The position numbers and the translations under genes are program-made. Under the pieces are notes generated by a model that saw only the letters and a program-made list of their open reading frames with translations, did not search any database and was not told the origin of the DNA. A DNA stretch of 64,000 nt from Microbispora triticiradicis (GTDB lineage Bacteria; Actinomycetota; Actinomycetes; Streptosporangiales; Streptosporangiaceae). The DNA lies in NCBI GenBank assembly GCA_003260025.2, contig QFZU02000064.1, positions 1-64,000 of the forward strand, written 5' to 3'. Position 1 is the first letter of the stretch. Each line of letters starts with the position of its first letter. Shown here piece by piece: positions 53,422 through 62,726 of the stretch.

Positions 53422-54282
53422 TCAATCCTGTGCGGGCCGGCCCTGTTGTGCGGCCGGCACCGGGATCTGTTCGCCGTCCTTGTCACGCGTCACCCGGAGA
53501 TAGACCAGCGCGCCGATGAACAGCACTATCGAGGTCCACTGGTTGATCCGCAGCCCGAGGAGCGTCACCGCGTGGTCCACTCCGCCCACGGGGTCGATCC
53601 GCAGCCCCTCGATCCAGAACCGCCCGAACGTGTAGCCGGCGACGTAGAGGGCGAACAGGCGGCCGTGGTGCAGCGTGAACCGCCTGCCGGCCAGGATCAG
53701 TGCGAAACCGAGCGCCGCGTCCCACAGCGACTCGTACAGGAACGTCGGGTGGTAGAGCACGCCTGGCTCGCCGCCGTGGGCCTGGTCGATCTCCAGGCCC
53801 CACGGCAGCGTGGTCGGACCGCCGTACAGCTCCTGGTTGAACCAGTTGCCCCAGCGGGCGATCGCCTGCCCGAACGCGATGGCGGGCGCGACCGTGTCGG
53901 CCACGGCGCCCAGGGGCACCCCTCGGCGGCGGCAGGCCAGCCACATGCCCACGCCTCCCAGGGCGACCGCGCCCCAGATGCTGAGCCCGCCTTCCCAGAC
54001 GAACAGCGCCCGGTAGGGCTCCTTGATCGCGCGCGGGCCGAAGTAGGTCTGCCAGTCGGTGATGACGTGGTAGAGGCGGGCGCCGACCAGCCCGAAGATC
54101 ACCGCGGGCACCGCGAGGTCGCTGATCACGCCCTTCTCGCCGCCGCGGGCGCGCCAGCGCCGTTCGCTGAGCCAGACGCCGAAGAGGATCGCGAGGACGA
54201 AGCACAACGCGTAGGCCCGGATCGGGATGAATCCGAGGTGCCAGACCCCTTGGGCAGGGCTGGGGATCGAGGCGAGGGGCAT
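53422..54282 (-). CDS. lgt: Prolipoprotein diacylglyceryl transferase
   Basis: 286 residues, seven predicted helices. Transfers a diacylglyceryl group to the lipobox cysteine of prolipoproteins. Lgt features: IRAYALCFVLAILFGVWLSERR, VGARLYHVITDW, WEGGLSIWGA, and the signature AIARWGNWFNQELYGGPT. C-terminal tail hydrophilic. ATG 54282. Stop is 16 bases from the phosphatase stop on the other strand. Confidence 0.95.
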   Translation of the reverse strand: MPLASIPSPAQGVWHLGFIPIRAYALCFVLAILFGVWLSERRWRARGGEKGVISDLAVPAVIFGLVGARLYHVITDWQTYFGPRAIKEPYRALFVWEGGLSIWGAVALGGVGMWLACRRRGVPLGAVADTVAPAIAFGQAIARWGNWFNQELYGGPTTLPWGLEIDQAHGGEPGVLYHPTFLYESLWDAALGFALILAGRRFTLHHGRLFALYVAGYTFGRFWIEGLRIDPVGGVDHAVTLLGLRINQWTSIVLFIGALVYLRVTRDKDGEQIPVPAAQQGRPAQD

Positions 54283-54469
54283 GCGGTGAGGCTAGCCAAC
54301 GTGAGGCCGCCTGGCCGCCTTCGTGACCTCATCGCAAGGTGTGAAGAGCCCCTGTGGGCTCTCCCTTCCGGCGCCTCGCGCGCTGGACCGCGTCGTTCTC
54401 GCGGCCGTACGCACGGACGCGTCCGGGGGTGGCGCCCGGCCGGGCGCCACCCCCGGTGACCCTCGCCGA

Positions 54470-55834
54470 TCAGGCGACGGTGCAGGGGCTTCCGTTCAGG
54501 GTGAACGAGGTGGGCTTGCCGGCGTTGCCGGTGTGGGTGGCCTGGAAGCCGACCTCAGTGGTGGCTCCGGGCGCCAGCGTGCCGTTGTAGCTCATGTTCT
54601 TCGCGGTGACCTGGCCACTGGTGGGCGAGTAGGTGGCGTTCCACCCGCTGGTGATGGTCTGCCCGCCGGGGAGGGTGAAGACGAGCGACCAGCCGTTGAC
54701 GGTGGAGGAACCGGTGTTGGTGATGGCGAGGTTCTCGGTCAGGCCGTTGTTCCACGCGTTGACCGTGGCGGTGACGCGGCAGGCGCCCGGTCCGCTGCTG
54801 GGCGACTGGGACGGCGACTGCGACGGCGACTGCGACGGGGACTGGGACGGCGACTGCGAGGGCGACTGCGACGGGGACTGGGACGGCGAAGCCGAGGGCG
54901 ACTGCGACGGGCCGGACTGGAACTGGGTGAAGAACTTCCACACCTCAGCCGTCGTCCAGGTCCTGGCGCCGCTGGTGGAGGTGGACCCGTCGTTGGGAGA
55001 GGGGGTGTGGTCCCCGTCGAACGCAGCCCAGACGACCGGGTATCCGGCCCGGCATCCCGAGTAGGCGGTGATGATGTGCGTCAGGCTGCCCTGCGCGGGT
55101 TCCCGCGGGCTCTGCGGCGTGCAGCCGTTGTTCGAGACGAACCTGTCGCGCAGCGCCCGTCCCTGCGAGATGTTGAGCACCGAGTCGTGGGTGCCGTGGA
55201 TGCCCATGTACGCGACGGGCTGGGTGCCGCCGTTGCACCCGCTGAGCTGCGCGCCGGAGTAGACCGCGACGGCACGGAAGACCGTCGGCCGGGCGCACGC
55301 GACCGCGAAGCTCATCGAGCCGCCGTAGCTCCACCCCAGGGCGAAGCGCTGCGTCGTGTCGACGCAGAGGTTGCTCTCGACAAGCTTCAGCATGTCGTCG
55401 GTGAAGGTCAGGTCCTCACCGTTGCTGTTGCCCCAGCCGTTGTTGATGCCCTGCGGCGCGATGAAGATCGTGCTGTTGTTCGACAGCTGCTTGAGCCCGT
55501 AGTAGGCCCAGACGGCTCCGTCCGAGCCGCCCGAGTCGACGATCTGGGCGGTGCCGTTCAGCCAGTGGTACGCAATGATCAACCGGTAGGGGCGGGTGTT
55601 GTCGTAGTTGTCGGGAATCCTCAGGATCCAGCTACGATTCTTGCCGCTGGTGGTGATCGTCTGTGAACCGCTTCTCAGCGTCGGGGTCTTACCGCATCCG
55701 GCGGTCGCCGCCGCGACGGCGGTGGCCGAGGACGACTTGGTCGCGCCAAGGCTGTCGCTCAGCGCCGCCTGTCCCGTCGCCAGAACGAGAAGCGCGGCCG
55801 CCGCGACAGCGGCGAAAATGGATTTCTGTCTCAA
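54470..55834 (-). CDS. Secreted CE1/PHB-depolymerase-like esterase with CBM2
   Basis: 454 residues: signal peptide (to about 26), alpha/beta-hydrolase domain with nucleophile GWSYGGSMS (Ser169) and AFDGDHTPSPNDG holding a likely catalytic His, a linker of nine or so PSQS-type repeats (about 313-352, 12-bp DNA repeats), then a family 2 carbohydrate-binding module (CRVTATVNAWNNGLTENLAI ... FTLNGSPCTVA, with paired cysteines). Likely removes ester side groups (acetyl or feruloyl) from hemicellulose. ATG 55834. A LacI-type operator lies about 290 bases upstream. Confidence 0.88.
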   Translation of the reverse strand: MRQKSIFAAVAAAALLVLATGQAALSDSLGATKSSSATAVAAATAGCGKTPTLRSGSQTITTSGKNRSWILRIPDNYDNTRPYRLIIAYHWLNGTAQIVDSGGSDGAVWAYYGLKQLSNNSTIFIAPQGINNGWGNSNGEDLTFTDDMLKLVESNLCVDTTQRFALGWSYGGSMSFAVACARPTVFRAVAVYSGAQLSGCNGGTQPVAYMGIHGTHDSVLNISQGRALRDRFVSNNGCTPQSPREPAQGSLTHIITAYSGCRAGYPVVWAAFDGDHTPSPNDGSTSTSGARTWTTAEVWKFFTQFQSGPSQSPSASPSQSPSQSPSQSPSQSPSQSPSQSPSQSPSSGPGACRVTATVNAWNNGLTENLAITNTGSSTVNGWSLVFTLPGGQTITSGWNATYSPTSGQVTAKNMSYNGTLAPGATTEVGFQATHTGNAGKPTSFTLNGSPCTVA

Positions 55835-56402
55835 TTTCCCGCAACTCCCTTGCCATTCGAAAATGGACGTGTGTCGATAGGGAAGCCATTTGTTTTTTCG
55901 TCCGGTGGGGCGTCCGCGGCCGGCCTGTGCATGCCGGCCGGGCAGCCTTGCCGGACGGATTCAAACGCCAGGTGAGCCCACCGTCAGTCGACCCGGAGCG
56001 GCGCGGTGACCGACCTTCGTCGGCGTGTGCGTGCTCGCCCCTTCCCTGCTGCGGAAGAGCAGGGCGAGTTCAGATGTCCGTCAGCGTCGGCATGGCGCTT
56101 GCCGTGTGTTTTTGAGGCCACGGCTTGTTAACGCTAACAGTGACGGGGGCGGCCAAGTGCTCCTCTCTAACGGGCGACTGGAAGTGGTGGTGAACCGGAG
56201 CAAATAGGAAGTCATGAAGCATGTCAAGGATCTTGTCTTCTCCTCGACGGCCCTGCGCCCGGGAGCGGCCATTCCTTCGGTTTTGACCAGGGAAAAGGCC
56301 GTGACCGCCGTCGCCGCCTAGATGAAAATTTCATCTCGGAGCTTTGCGCTTCAGGCCCCTCCGGCGCCGAGGCCGGCCGTCACGACACCGGCGGAATCGG
56401 AG
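55835..56402. other. Intergenic region upstream of the esterase
   Basis: About 570 bases holding the LacI-type operator at 56126-56139. A tiny plus-strand open frame (56214-56321, 35 codons, MKHVKDLVFSSTALRPGA...) has a site placed too close to its ATG and no family resemblance, so I do not call it a gene. The part 56100-56340 has lower GC than its surroundings. Confidence 0.5.
56126..56139. promoter_or_regulatory. LacI-type operator upstream of the esterase
   Basis: TGTTAACGCTAACA, close to the LacI/GalR-family consensus TGTTAGCGCTAACA. The extended core TTGTTAACGCTAACA is repeated exactly before the GH43-like gene at 63585-63599. Confidence 0.65.
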
Positions 56403-57611
56403 TCACCAGTTCTCCTCGAACCAGTCCATGGCGGATTGCCACCAGGACGTTCTCTGGTTTCGCCTGGGAGGGGGGATCCGCGGCGTCGAGGGCGGCGGTG
56501 CGGCCTGGAGCCGCCTGGAGCGCTGGGGCAGGACGAAACCGATGGCGGGGATCGGCGGTATCGGCGACGTGTTCGAGGCCAGGCCGTTCCGCGGGCTCGC
56601 GAAGTACTGATCCGACGGCAGGCCTGAAGGGCTTCCGTACGGTGAGAAGGACACCGGGAACCCCGGCCGAGGCAGAGTGAGCGCGGCCGAGCCTCCCGGG
56701 GCCACCCTGTTCTGGCCCGGCAGCTTGTGGTGCTGCGGCAGCCGTACGACGACGGCGTCCGCCGTCACCGACACCGAGATCCAGTCGGCGCGCCTGTTGT
56801 GCAGCTCGATCGTCACCCGCTCCTGCGGGCCCGGAGCCGTGACGACCGGAATCACCGGCCCGCCGCGCGTCGTGACCGCCCGCTGCCGAGCACCGTCGTC
56901 GCCTGCCGGGTTGACCCGCATGTCGACGCCCGCGCATCTGGTCCACCGGTTGTACTCGGCCCTGACGGCCACCCGGGCGCCGGGCGTCGGCGGACCGCTC
57001 GCCGGTACGACGGGATTCCCGGTCCACGCGGGACACTCGCCGTACGCCCTGCAGAGCCCGACCACGTCGGCGTACGAGCTGGTGGGCAGGGTCGCGCCGA
57101 ACAGCAACTCCTGTTCCAGGATCAGCCGTGCCTGCCCGATGGTCTTGATCACGTCAGGCATGGAGGGCACCCACAACCAGCAGCCCGCGATGGCGGTGTC
57201 CGCCAGCGCCTGCCGGGACGCGTCCTTCATGTTCTCTGCGATGCCGAACGCACGGACGAACTCGTGCTGTGCTCGCTCGACGAGCGCGTACCGGTCGTAG
57301 GCGGTGCGCCATTGGTCCCGTAGGTCCCGCATATACCGGCGCCCCGCGGCCATGTGCTCGTCGAACTCCCGTACCGGGATCAGGTCGACCTTCCGCCCCA
57401 CCGCCGCGATCTGCCGCTCCAGCACGTCCAACCGCTGGCCGATCCGCTGAACCCCCGCGTCGGGCCGGTTCCGCACGCCGACCACGGCGTCGATCACCTG
57501 GTGCGCGACGATCGCCCAGTTCGCGTCGTCCCACGCGCCCTGCTGGAGCAGCGCGGTGACGGCCGCCTTGGTGGCGATCGCGCCCAGCGCGACGGCGAGC
57601 TCGATCGACAT
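56403..57611 (-). CDS. Uncharacterised protein with helical N-terminus and beta-rich C-terminus
   Basis: 402 residues. The first about 170 are helical with a possible membrane-associated start (SIELAVALGAIATKAAVTALLQQG) and a coiled segment (RIGQRLDVLERQIAAVGRKVD). Residues 200-330 are beta-rich; the end is Pro-rich, then WWQSAMDWFEENW. No family recognised. ATG 57611. The paired Trp motif at the C-terminus is notable. Divergent from the BtrH-like gene. Confidence 0.65.
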   Translation of the reverse strand: MSIELAVALGAIATKAAVTALLQQGAWDDANWAIVAHQVIDAVVGVRNRPDAGVQRIGQRLDVLERQIAAVGRKVDLIPVREFDEHMAAGRRYMRDLRDQWRTAYDRYALVERAQHEFVRAFGIAENMKDASRQALADTAIAGCWLWVPSMPDVIKTIGQARLILEQELLFGATLPTSSYADVVGLCRAYGECPAWTGNPVVPASGPPTPGARVAVRAEYNRWTRCAGVDMRVNPAGDDGARQRAVTTRGGPVIPVVTAPGPQERVTIELHNRRADWISVSVTADAVVVRLPQHHKLPGQNRVAPGGSAALTLPRPGFPVSFSPYGSPSGLPSDQYFASPRNGLASNTSPIPPIPAIGFVLPQRSRRLQAAPPPSTPRIPPPRRNQRTSWWQSAMDWFEENW

Positions 57612-57739
57612 GCTCGAAGGCTAAACAGGCCTCTGACGCTCCGCATGAGTACCTCCCTACTCACATCAGGTGCGGCGGGCCGGATGGCCGATCATGGAGG
57701 TCTCAGGGTGACCGTCGGCCGGCATGAGGAGAGCGACGC

Positions 57740-58723
57740 ATGACCTTCGTGAAGGACGTCGAGACCCGTGGCATGCGCCACTGCGAGACGACGGCGCTGG
57801 GGGTGCTGTTGCGGCACGAGGGGCTCGATCTGTCCGAGCCCATGCTGTTCGGGCTGGGGTCGGGCCTGTCCTTCGTCTACTGGGACAGCAAGGCCATGCC
57901 GATCCCCTTCCTCGGCGGCCGGGTCAAGCCGTTCGAACTCACCAGGAACCTGGCCGCCCGGCTGGGACTGACGCTGGCGACCGAGGAGACCACCTCGTCG
58001 CGCAAGGCGTGGGAGAACGTGGCCGCCCGCGTCGACGCGGGCCGGCCGGTCGGCCTCCAGCTCGACTGCTACCACCTGGACTACTTCCGCTCCAAGGTGC
58101 ACTTCGGTGGTCATGTCGTCGCGATGTACGGCTACGACGAGCACGAGGTCTACCTGGTGGACACCGACCAGCAGGGCGGAGCGGTACGCACCGGCCGGGA
58201 CGGCCTCGCCAGGGCGCGGGCCGAACGCGGCCCGATGACCGCCAGGAACCGGTCCTTCACCCTCACCCTGCCGGCCCGCCCGCTCAACTGGCAGGAACAG
58301 ATCATCCCCGCCATCCGGGACTGCGCCGACGCCTTCCTCGCCGCTCCCATCGCGAACCTGGGCCACCGCGGCATCGAGAAGGCCGGCAAGCTGGTGCCCG
58401 GATGGCTGCTACGCGCCGCCGAGCCGCGGCGGGACCTGCCGCAGGCCGCTCTCCTCATGGAGAAGGGAGGAACCGGCGGCGCCCTGTTCCGCGCCCTCTA
58501 CCGCGACTTCCTCGACGAGTGCACGCATCTGATCGACGACGGCGGCCTCCGCACCGGTCACCGCCTGTACGCCGAGGCCGCCGGCCTCTGGACGGAGGTG
58601 TCCGTCCTGATCGCGAAGGCGGGAGAAAGCGGTGACGCGGGACACCTGGAGCAGGCCGGGGTCATCCTCCGCGATCTTTCACGCGTGGAGGAGGACGCCA
58701 TGCGGGTGCTCCGTCAGCTGTAG
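57740..58723 (+). CDS. BtrH-like protein (butirosin BtrH N-terminal and DUF4872 type)
   Basis: 327 residues. The N-terminal about 140 residues follow the BtrH pattern: MRHCETTALGVLLRHEG (nucleophile-like Cys14), GLGSGLSFVYWDS, VGLQLDCYHLDYF, and HFGGHVVAMYGYDEHEVYLVDTDQ. BtrH transfers an acyl group from a carrier protein to an aminoglycoside; many homologues occur without that cluster. The C-terminal part is helical. No carrier-protein gene is nearby. ATG 57740 after GAGAG. Confidence 0.8.
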   Translation: MTFVKDVETRGMRHCETTALGVLLRHEGLDLSEPMLFGLGSGLSFVYWDSKAMPIPFLGGRVKPFELTRNLAARLGLTLATEETTSSRKAWENVAARVDAGRPVGLQLDCYHLDYFRSKVHFGGHVVAMYGYDEHEVYLVDTDQQGGAVRTGRDGLARARAERGPMTARNRSFTLTLPARPLNWQEQIIPAIRDCADAFLAAPIANLGHRGIEKAGKLVPGWLLRAAEPRRDLPQAALLMEKGGTGGALFRALYRDFLDECTHLIDDGGLRTGHRLYAEAAGLWTEVSVLIAKAGESGDAGHLEQAGVILRDLSRVEEDAMRVLRQL

Positions 58724-58732
58724 GGGATCGGG

Positions 58733-59476
58733 TCAGTTCCTCCGCTGGAGGAGGAGCGTGACGAACCCCAGGATGCCCCGGTAACCGCGCAGCCACATGT
58801 CGCGGTGCTCCAGAGCCGCCGTGCGAGCGTCGTCGGCGTCCGGGCCGGAATGCTCGTTGGCCCAGCGCAGCAGCGTGCCCGTCCAGGACCACTCGTATTC
58901 GTCCCATTCGGCCAGGTCGCTGGTGTACGCGTGGACCACGTCGAAACCGGGGGACTCGGCGGCGGCGACGGTGCCGGGCAGGTCGAGGAACTCCGACTTC
59001 GCGGCGCCCAGCCGGGTGAGCGCCTCCGTGGTCGGCTCGCGCTCCCAGAATCCCTCGCCCACCAGTGCCAGCCCGTTCGGCCGCAGGTAACGGCGGACGT
59101 GCTCGACGGTCGGGACGAGCCCGCCGAACGCGTGCGTGGCCCCGACGCAGAGCACCAGGTCGTACTGCTCGGCGACCGGGAAGTCGGCGGCCGGCCGCTC
59201 GTGGAACCGGATGCGCTCCCAGACGCCCTGGACCTCGGCCGCCTGTTCCGCCGCCTTGAGGCCGAGCGCGGAGATGTCCACACCGTCGGCGGTCGCGTCC
59301 TGGTAGAGCGCCAGCGCGCGCAGCGTCCAGGCCGCCTCGCCGCAGCCGAGATCGAGGATCCTCGCCCCCTCGGCCAGCCGGGCCCGGCGCAGCAGCCGGG
59401 TCACGTTGGCACCGGAGACCGGCGCGGCGATGGGGTGGTCCCGATGAGCGAGATGGCTGATCAGCTGGCGGTCCAT
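58733..59476 (-). CDS. SAM-dependent methyltransferase, class I
   Basis: 247 residues. Motif I ILDLGCGEAAWTLRAL (about 42-57), acidic motif ADGVDISALG, and the post-motif YDLVLCVGATHAFGG. The C-terminus is helical (TGTLLRWANEHSGPDADD; YRGILGFVTLLLQRRN). Substrate unknown. ATG 59476 with AAGGA eight bases upstream preferred over ATG 59494. Ten bases from the BtrH-like stop on the opposite strand. Confidence 0.88.
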   Translation of the reverse strand: MDRQLISHLAHRDHPIAAPVSGANVTRLLRRARLAEGARILDLGCGEAAWTLRALALYQDATADGVDISALGLKAAEQAAEVQGVWERIRFHERPAADFPVAEQYDLVLCVGATHAFGGLVPTVEHVRRYLRPNGLALVGEGFWEREPTTEALTRLGAAKSEFLDLPGTVAAAESPGFDVVHAYTSDLAEWDEYEWSWTGTLLRWANEHSGPDADDARTAALEHRDMWLRGYRGILGFVTLLLQRRN

Positions 59477-59641
59477 GGCCCAATCCTTCCGCATCCCCGA
59501 ACCCTTGCGGCAAGCCGAATCCGCCCTTACGGGCGGCGCCGGGACGACCGCCGGCGTGCTGCCGGCCTGGCCGGTCCCCGGCGGAGACGCGGTCACGTGT
59601 GACCGGACGTCCCCGCCGGGGTGTCGTCCACGACGCCGGGG

Positions 59642-60262
59642 TCACACGCCGGGGCGTACGGCGGTGACGAAGTTGCTCCTCCAGTAGCCCTTGAGGCGGT
59701 CGACCCTGACCACCGCGCCGGAGTGGGGAGCGTTGATCACTTTCTTGTTCCCTATGTACATGCCCACGTGGCCGCCGCCGCTGGTGAAGATGAGGTCGCC
59801 CGGCTTGAGACGCGCCAGGGAGACCTTCTTCTTTACGGCGTTGAGCATCGACCACGTCGTACGCGGGATCTTGACGCCGGCCTTGCGCCAGGCGAACTGG
59901 ACCAGCCCGGAGCAGTCGAACGACCGCGGGCCCGTGGCGCCCCAGACGTAGGGGTCGCCGATTTGCTTTTTCGCCACCTTGATAGCGAGTTCGGCCTTCT
60001 CCTGCTGGACAGCGGCCTTGGTGAGCTTCGTGTTCACGGAGGACTCCGCCGTGGAGGCCGTGGGAGCCTCTCCGGCGTACGGGGTGAACGCCGTGACGGG
60101 GGGCTCGGGCGGAATGGCCGTCGAGTCCGGGGGCGGGGCTGTCACGGTCCCCGTGACGGCGCCGGCGGGCAGGGCGCCGAAGCCTGTCAGGGAGACGGTG
60201 AGCGCTGCGCTACCCAGCGTGACGCAGGCAGCGCGAAGCAGAGTGGTGGGGTTGGCGGACAG
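59642..60262 (-). CDS. Secreted NlpC/P60 peptidoglycan endopeptidase, apparent CTG start
   Basis: 206 residues. The catalytic domain: RSFDCSGLVQFAW (Cys), GGGHVGMYIG (His) and INAPHSGAVV (third His); it cuts the peptide stem of peptidoglycan. The frame from GTG 60145 alone lacks a signal peptide. Read back to 60262 it gives (M)SANPTTLLRAACVTLGSAAL TVSLTGFG then ALPAGAVT, a good signal peptide. There is no ATG, GTG or TTG there, but CTG 60262 lies eight bases after AGGAG. A ydaO riboswitch precedes it. Confidence 0.85.
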   Translation of the reverse strand: MSANPTTLLRAACVTLGSAALTVSLTGFGALPAGAVTGTVTAPPPDSTAIPPEPPVTAFTPYAGEAPTASTAESSVNTKLTKAAVQQEKAELAIKVAKKQIGDPYVWGATGPRSFDCSGLVQFAWRKAGVKIPRTTWSMLNAVKKKVSLARLKPGDLIFTSGGGHVGMYIGNKKVINAPHSGAVVRVDRLKGYWRSNFVTAVRPGV

Positions 60263-60283
60263 GGGGATCTCTCCTAGGGTCTT

Positions 60284-60410
60284 CCGCTTGCGCCTACCGG
60301 GTTAGCTGACGGATTCGGGCAGGGAAGTCGCCCTACAGCGCTTGCGCGCCGATTCACCCCGGACCTTCGGATGGAAGGTCGATTGGTTCCCCGGCTCCGA
60401 GCCTCCTTGC
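60284..60410 (-). ncRNA. ydaO/yuaA c-di-AMP riboswitch
   Basis: On the minus strand the leader shows the conserved ydaO blocks in order: CGGAGCCGGGGAACC (60385-60399), GGGGTGAATCGG (60349-60360), TAGGGCGACTTCCCTGCCCG (60317-60336 region) and CCGTCAGCTAAC (60301-60312), then CCGGTAGGCGCAAGCGG. In actinobacteria this class controls cell-wall hydrolase genes in response to c-di-AMP; here it precedes the NlpC/P60 gene by about 22 bases. Confidence 0.88.
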
Positions 60411-60773
60411 TGGCACGGATTCGGCATCACCGGCGCCCAGGGGGGCGGGAGAGGACATGGCGCCGGTGACAGTGGATGCGCTTTCCGAACACGGGCTGGC
60501 CGGGTTCGTTGGGCAAGGAAACTACCAAGACACGCCATATTGCCGCAAAGGGGGCAAATAGGATTATGACCGCATAAAGGGATCATAAAGCGAGGAGTCA
60601 CAGGTCAGGGCGGGTGTGGTAGCCGGAAAACGTGACGCTCATCACACCGGCCGATCGACCTTCCGCAGGTCGCCAAGGCGTGCGCATCCGGCCGACGGGT
60701 GTCTACCACCGGCCGCGGGCGATCCCGAAGCACCGGCCACGCCGCCGGTGCACGGCGTGGCGAGGTCAGGCGG
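60411..60773. other. Intergenic region upstream of the riboswitch
   Basis: About 360 bases between the riboswitch and the end of the propeller gene. It probably holds the NlpC/P60 promoter, in the lower-GC stretch 60520-60610. An internal dyad (GGCGCC ... GGCGCC near 60430-60465) is present. No gene seen. Confidence 0.45.
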
Positions 60774-61883
60774 TCACTGCGTACGCCAGAACGTGCCGTT
60801 GGCCGAGGGGTCGTCGGGGTCGCCCTGCGGGACGGTGAAGCCCGCGCCCCACATCGTCGTCGTTCCCGGCCTGCGGGCGACGGAGAACACGACGGCGTCG
60901 GTGCCGGACTTCCGGACGAGCCGGGCCTGTCGCCACGTCGAGCCCGTGACCTGCCACAGGGTGGGGTTCCAGTTGCCCTGCAGGACCCAGACGCCGCCCC
61001 TGCCGTCGGGCTCCACCTCGGTGTACGGCTGGGCGTTGGCGGACCCGATGGAGACGGTCCACGACCTGCCGTTCCAGTGCATCACCAGGGTGCGGCCGAA
61101 GTCGACGTCGTCGCCCTCCTCGTTGGCGCCCTCCCAGCTGACCCCGCCGACGGCCCACACGTTCTTCGATCCCACGACCGCGATGTCCTGGATGGTCACG
61201 ACGGCGTCCGGCGCGGGAAGGGTGAGGGCCGGAGCCGGGACCAGGGTCCAGGACGTCCCGTTCCACCGCATGATCGAGGGACGGTTGCCCTTGACGCCCG
61301 CCGCCCAGGCCACGCCGGCCGTGTACGCGTCGACGGCGGAGGCGCGGCCCGGCAGCCGGACGCTCTTCCAGGAGGACCCGTTCCAGTGCCTCGCCGTGGC
61401 GGCCGTTCCGGCGACCGCCCAGATGTCCTTCGCGCCCGTCGAGTCGGCGTCCGTCGCCGAGAAGCCACTGCCCAGGGAGATCGTGGTCCATCCGCGGCCG
61501 TTCCAGCGCGCTGCCCTGCCCTCGCCGAAGACCCACGCGTTCGTGCCGGAGGTGGCCGTCACGGCCCGCAGCTCGTACGGCGGGCTGTTCGGGACGACCC
61601 GCCAGGATCGGCCGTCGAACCGCTGGACGAGACCCCGCTGCCTGCCGTTCACGACCCGGTGCCCGGCCGCCCACACCGACCCGTTGCCCAGGACCGTCAC
61701 GTCGTTGAGCACGTCGTCCCCGGGCAGCGTGTTCACCCTGACCGGCTTCCACGTGGGCGCGGGCGCCTCCGCCTGGTAGCCCTGATAGCCCAGGTGGCCC
61801 TGGTGGGCCGCACCGGACGCCGCCGCGGGCGGCACGCTCGCCAGGCCGAGAACCATCACCCCTGTGACGACTGCGGTACGCAT
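60774..61883 (-). CDS. Secreted beta-propeller-like protein
   Basis: 369 residues: signal peptide (RTAVVTGVMVLGLASVPPAAASGA), then six or seven repeats of the type W-N-G-x-S-W (RFDGRSWRVV, RWNGRGWTTI, HWNGSSWKSV, RWNGTSWTLV, HWNGRSWTVS) each followed by a strand with WAAG/WAVGG. This is the propeller layout of many secreted actinobacterial proteins without known activity. ATG 61883. Confidence 0.82.
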   Translation of the reverse strand: MRTAVVTGVMVLGLASVPPAAASGAAHQGHLGYQGYQAEAPAPTWKPVRVNTLPGDDVLNDVTVLGNGSVWAAGHRVVNGRQRGLVQRFDGRSWRVVPNSPPYELRAVTATSGTNAWVFGEGRAARWNGRGWTTISLGSGFSATDADSTGAKDIWAVAGTAATARHWNGSSWKSVRLPGRASAVDAYTAGVAWAAGVKGNRPSIMRWNGTSWTLVPAPALTLPAPDAVVTIQDIAVVGSKNVWAVGGVSWEGANEEGDDVDFGRTLVMHWNGRSWTVSIGSANAQPYTEVEPDGRGGVWVLQGNWNPTLWQVTGSTWRQARLVRKSGTDAVVFSVARRPGTTTMWGAGFTVPQGDPDDPSANGTFWRTQ

Positions 61884-62015
61884 GACGCTCCCCTCCGTTC
61901 GCCCATATGACGTCCGATCGAGGACATTCGTTCACCGGGCGGCCACGCGACTTCCGGCGCGGACGCGGTGGAATCGGCCTGCCCGCGTGCGAAAACGACA
62001 AGTAGGATTGCCGGT

Positions 62016-62645
62016 ATGGCAAACGACGACGCCGCCGTCCTGGCCTCCGTCGGTTCGCGGCTGCGTGCGCTGCGCAGGCAGAACGGCAGCACGCTGAGCC
62101 GGCTCGCGGAGTCCACCGGCATATCGGTCAGCACCCTGTCGCGCCTGGAGTCCGGCGAACGCAAGCCCACGCTGGAGCTGTTGCTGCCGCTGGCGCGGGC
62201 CTACCAGGTGCCGCTCGACGAACTCGTCGGCGCGCCGCCGGTCGGCGATCCCCGGGTGCGGTTGAAGCCCATCAGCCGCTGGGACTCGACGATCGTGCCC
62301 CTGACCCAGCACCCCGGCGGGCTGCAGGCGTACAAGATGATCATTTCGGTGGAGCGCTGTGATCCCGAGCCGCGTACGCACGAGGGCTACGAGTGGCTCT
62401 ACGTGCTCAACGGGAGGCTGCGGCTGGTGCTCGCCGAACACGACCTCGTCCTCAGGGCGGGGGAGGCCGCGGAGTTCGACACCCGGCTGCCGCACTGGTT
62501 CGGCAGCACCGGCGAGGCGCCGGTGGAGATCCTCAGCCTGTTCGGCACCCAGGGCGAACGCATGCACGTCCGGGCGAAACCACGCGGCGCATCGGAGACG
62601 CCCGCTGAACCGTCTCAAGGACGAACCGCGGCTTTCCGCGCATAA
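62016..62645 (+). CDS. XRE-family regulator with cupin domain
   Basis: 209 residues. HTH at about 10-65: SRLRALRRQNGSTLSRLAES, TGISVSTLSRLESGERKPTLELLLPLARAY. Cupin_2 domain: CDPEPRTHEGYEWLYVLNGRLRLVLAEHDLVLRAGEAAEFDTRLPHWFGSTGEAPVEIL (metal-site HxxxEW and a later His). Typical of regulators that sense a small ligand. ATG 62016 (no obvious ribosome site, possibly leaderless). Confidence 0.9.
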   Translation: MANDDAAVLASVGSRLRALRRQNGSTLSRLAESTGISVSTLSRLESGERKPTLELLLPLARAYQVPLDELVGAPPVGDPRVRLKPISRWDSTIVPLTQHPGGLQAYKMIISVERCDPEPRTHEGYEWLYVLNGRLRLVLAEHDLVLRAGEAAEFDTRLPHWFGSTGEAPVEILSLFGTQGERMHVRAKPRGASETPAEPSQGRTAAFRA

Positions 62646-62726
62646 TGGGGACACCTGCAGGCTATCAAGGAGCGACGATGCGGCTCGCGCGGTGGTCGAA
62701 CGCTCCCGGCCGGGAACGATGACCGG

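Noticed and set aside
54779-54904. CRISPR-like short tandem repeats
   Set aside because: The 12-bp periodicity encodes the Pro-Ser-Gln-Ser linker of the secreted esterase; there are no spacers.
56214-56321. 35-codon open frame upstream of the esterase as a peptide gene
   Set aside because: GGAAG is only a few bases from the ATG, no similar peptide is known to me, and no partner enzyme is adjacent.
57740-58723. BtrH-like gene as part of an aminoglycoside cluster
   Set aside because: No 2-deoxystreptamine, glycosyltransferase or carrier-protein gene nearby.
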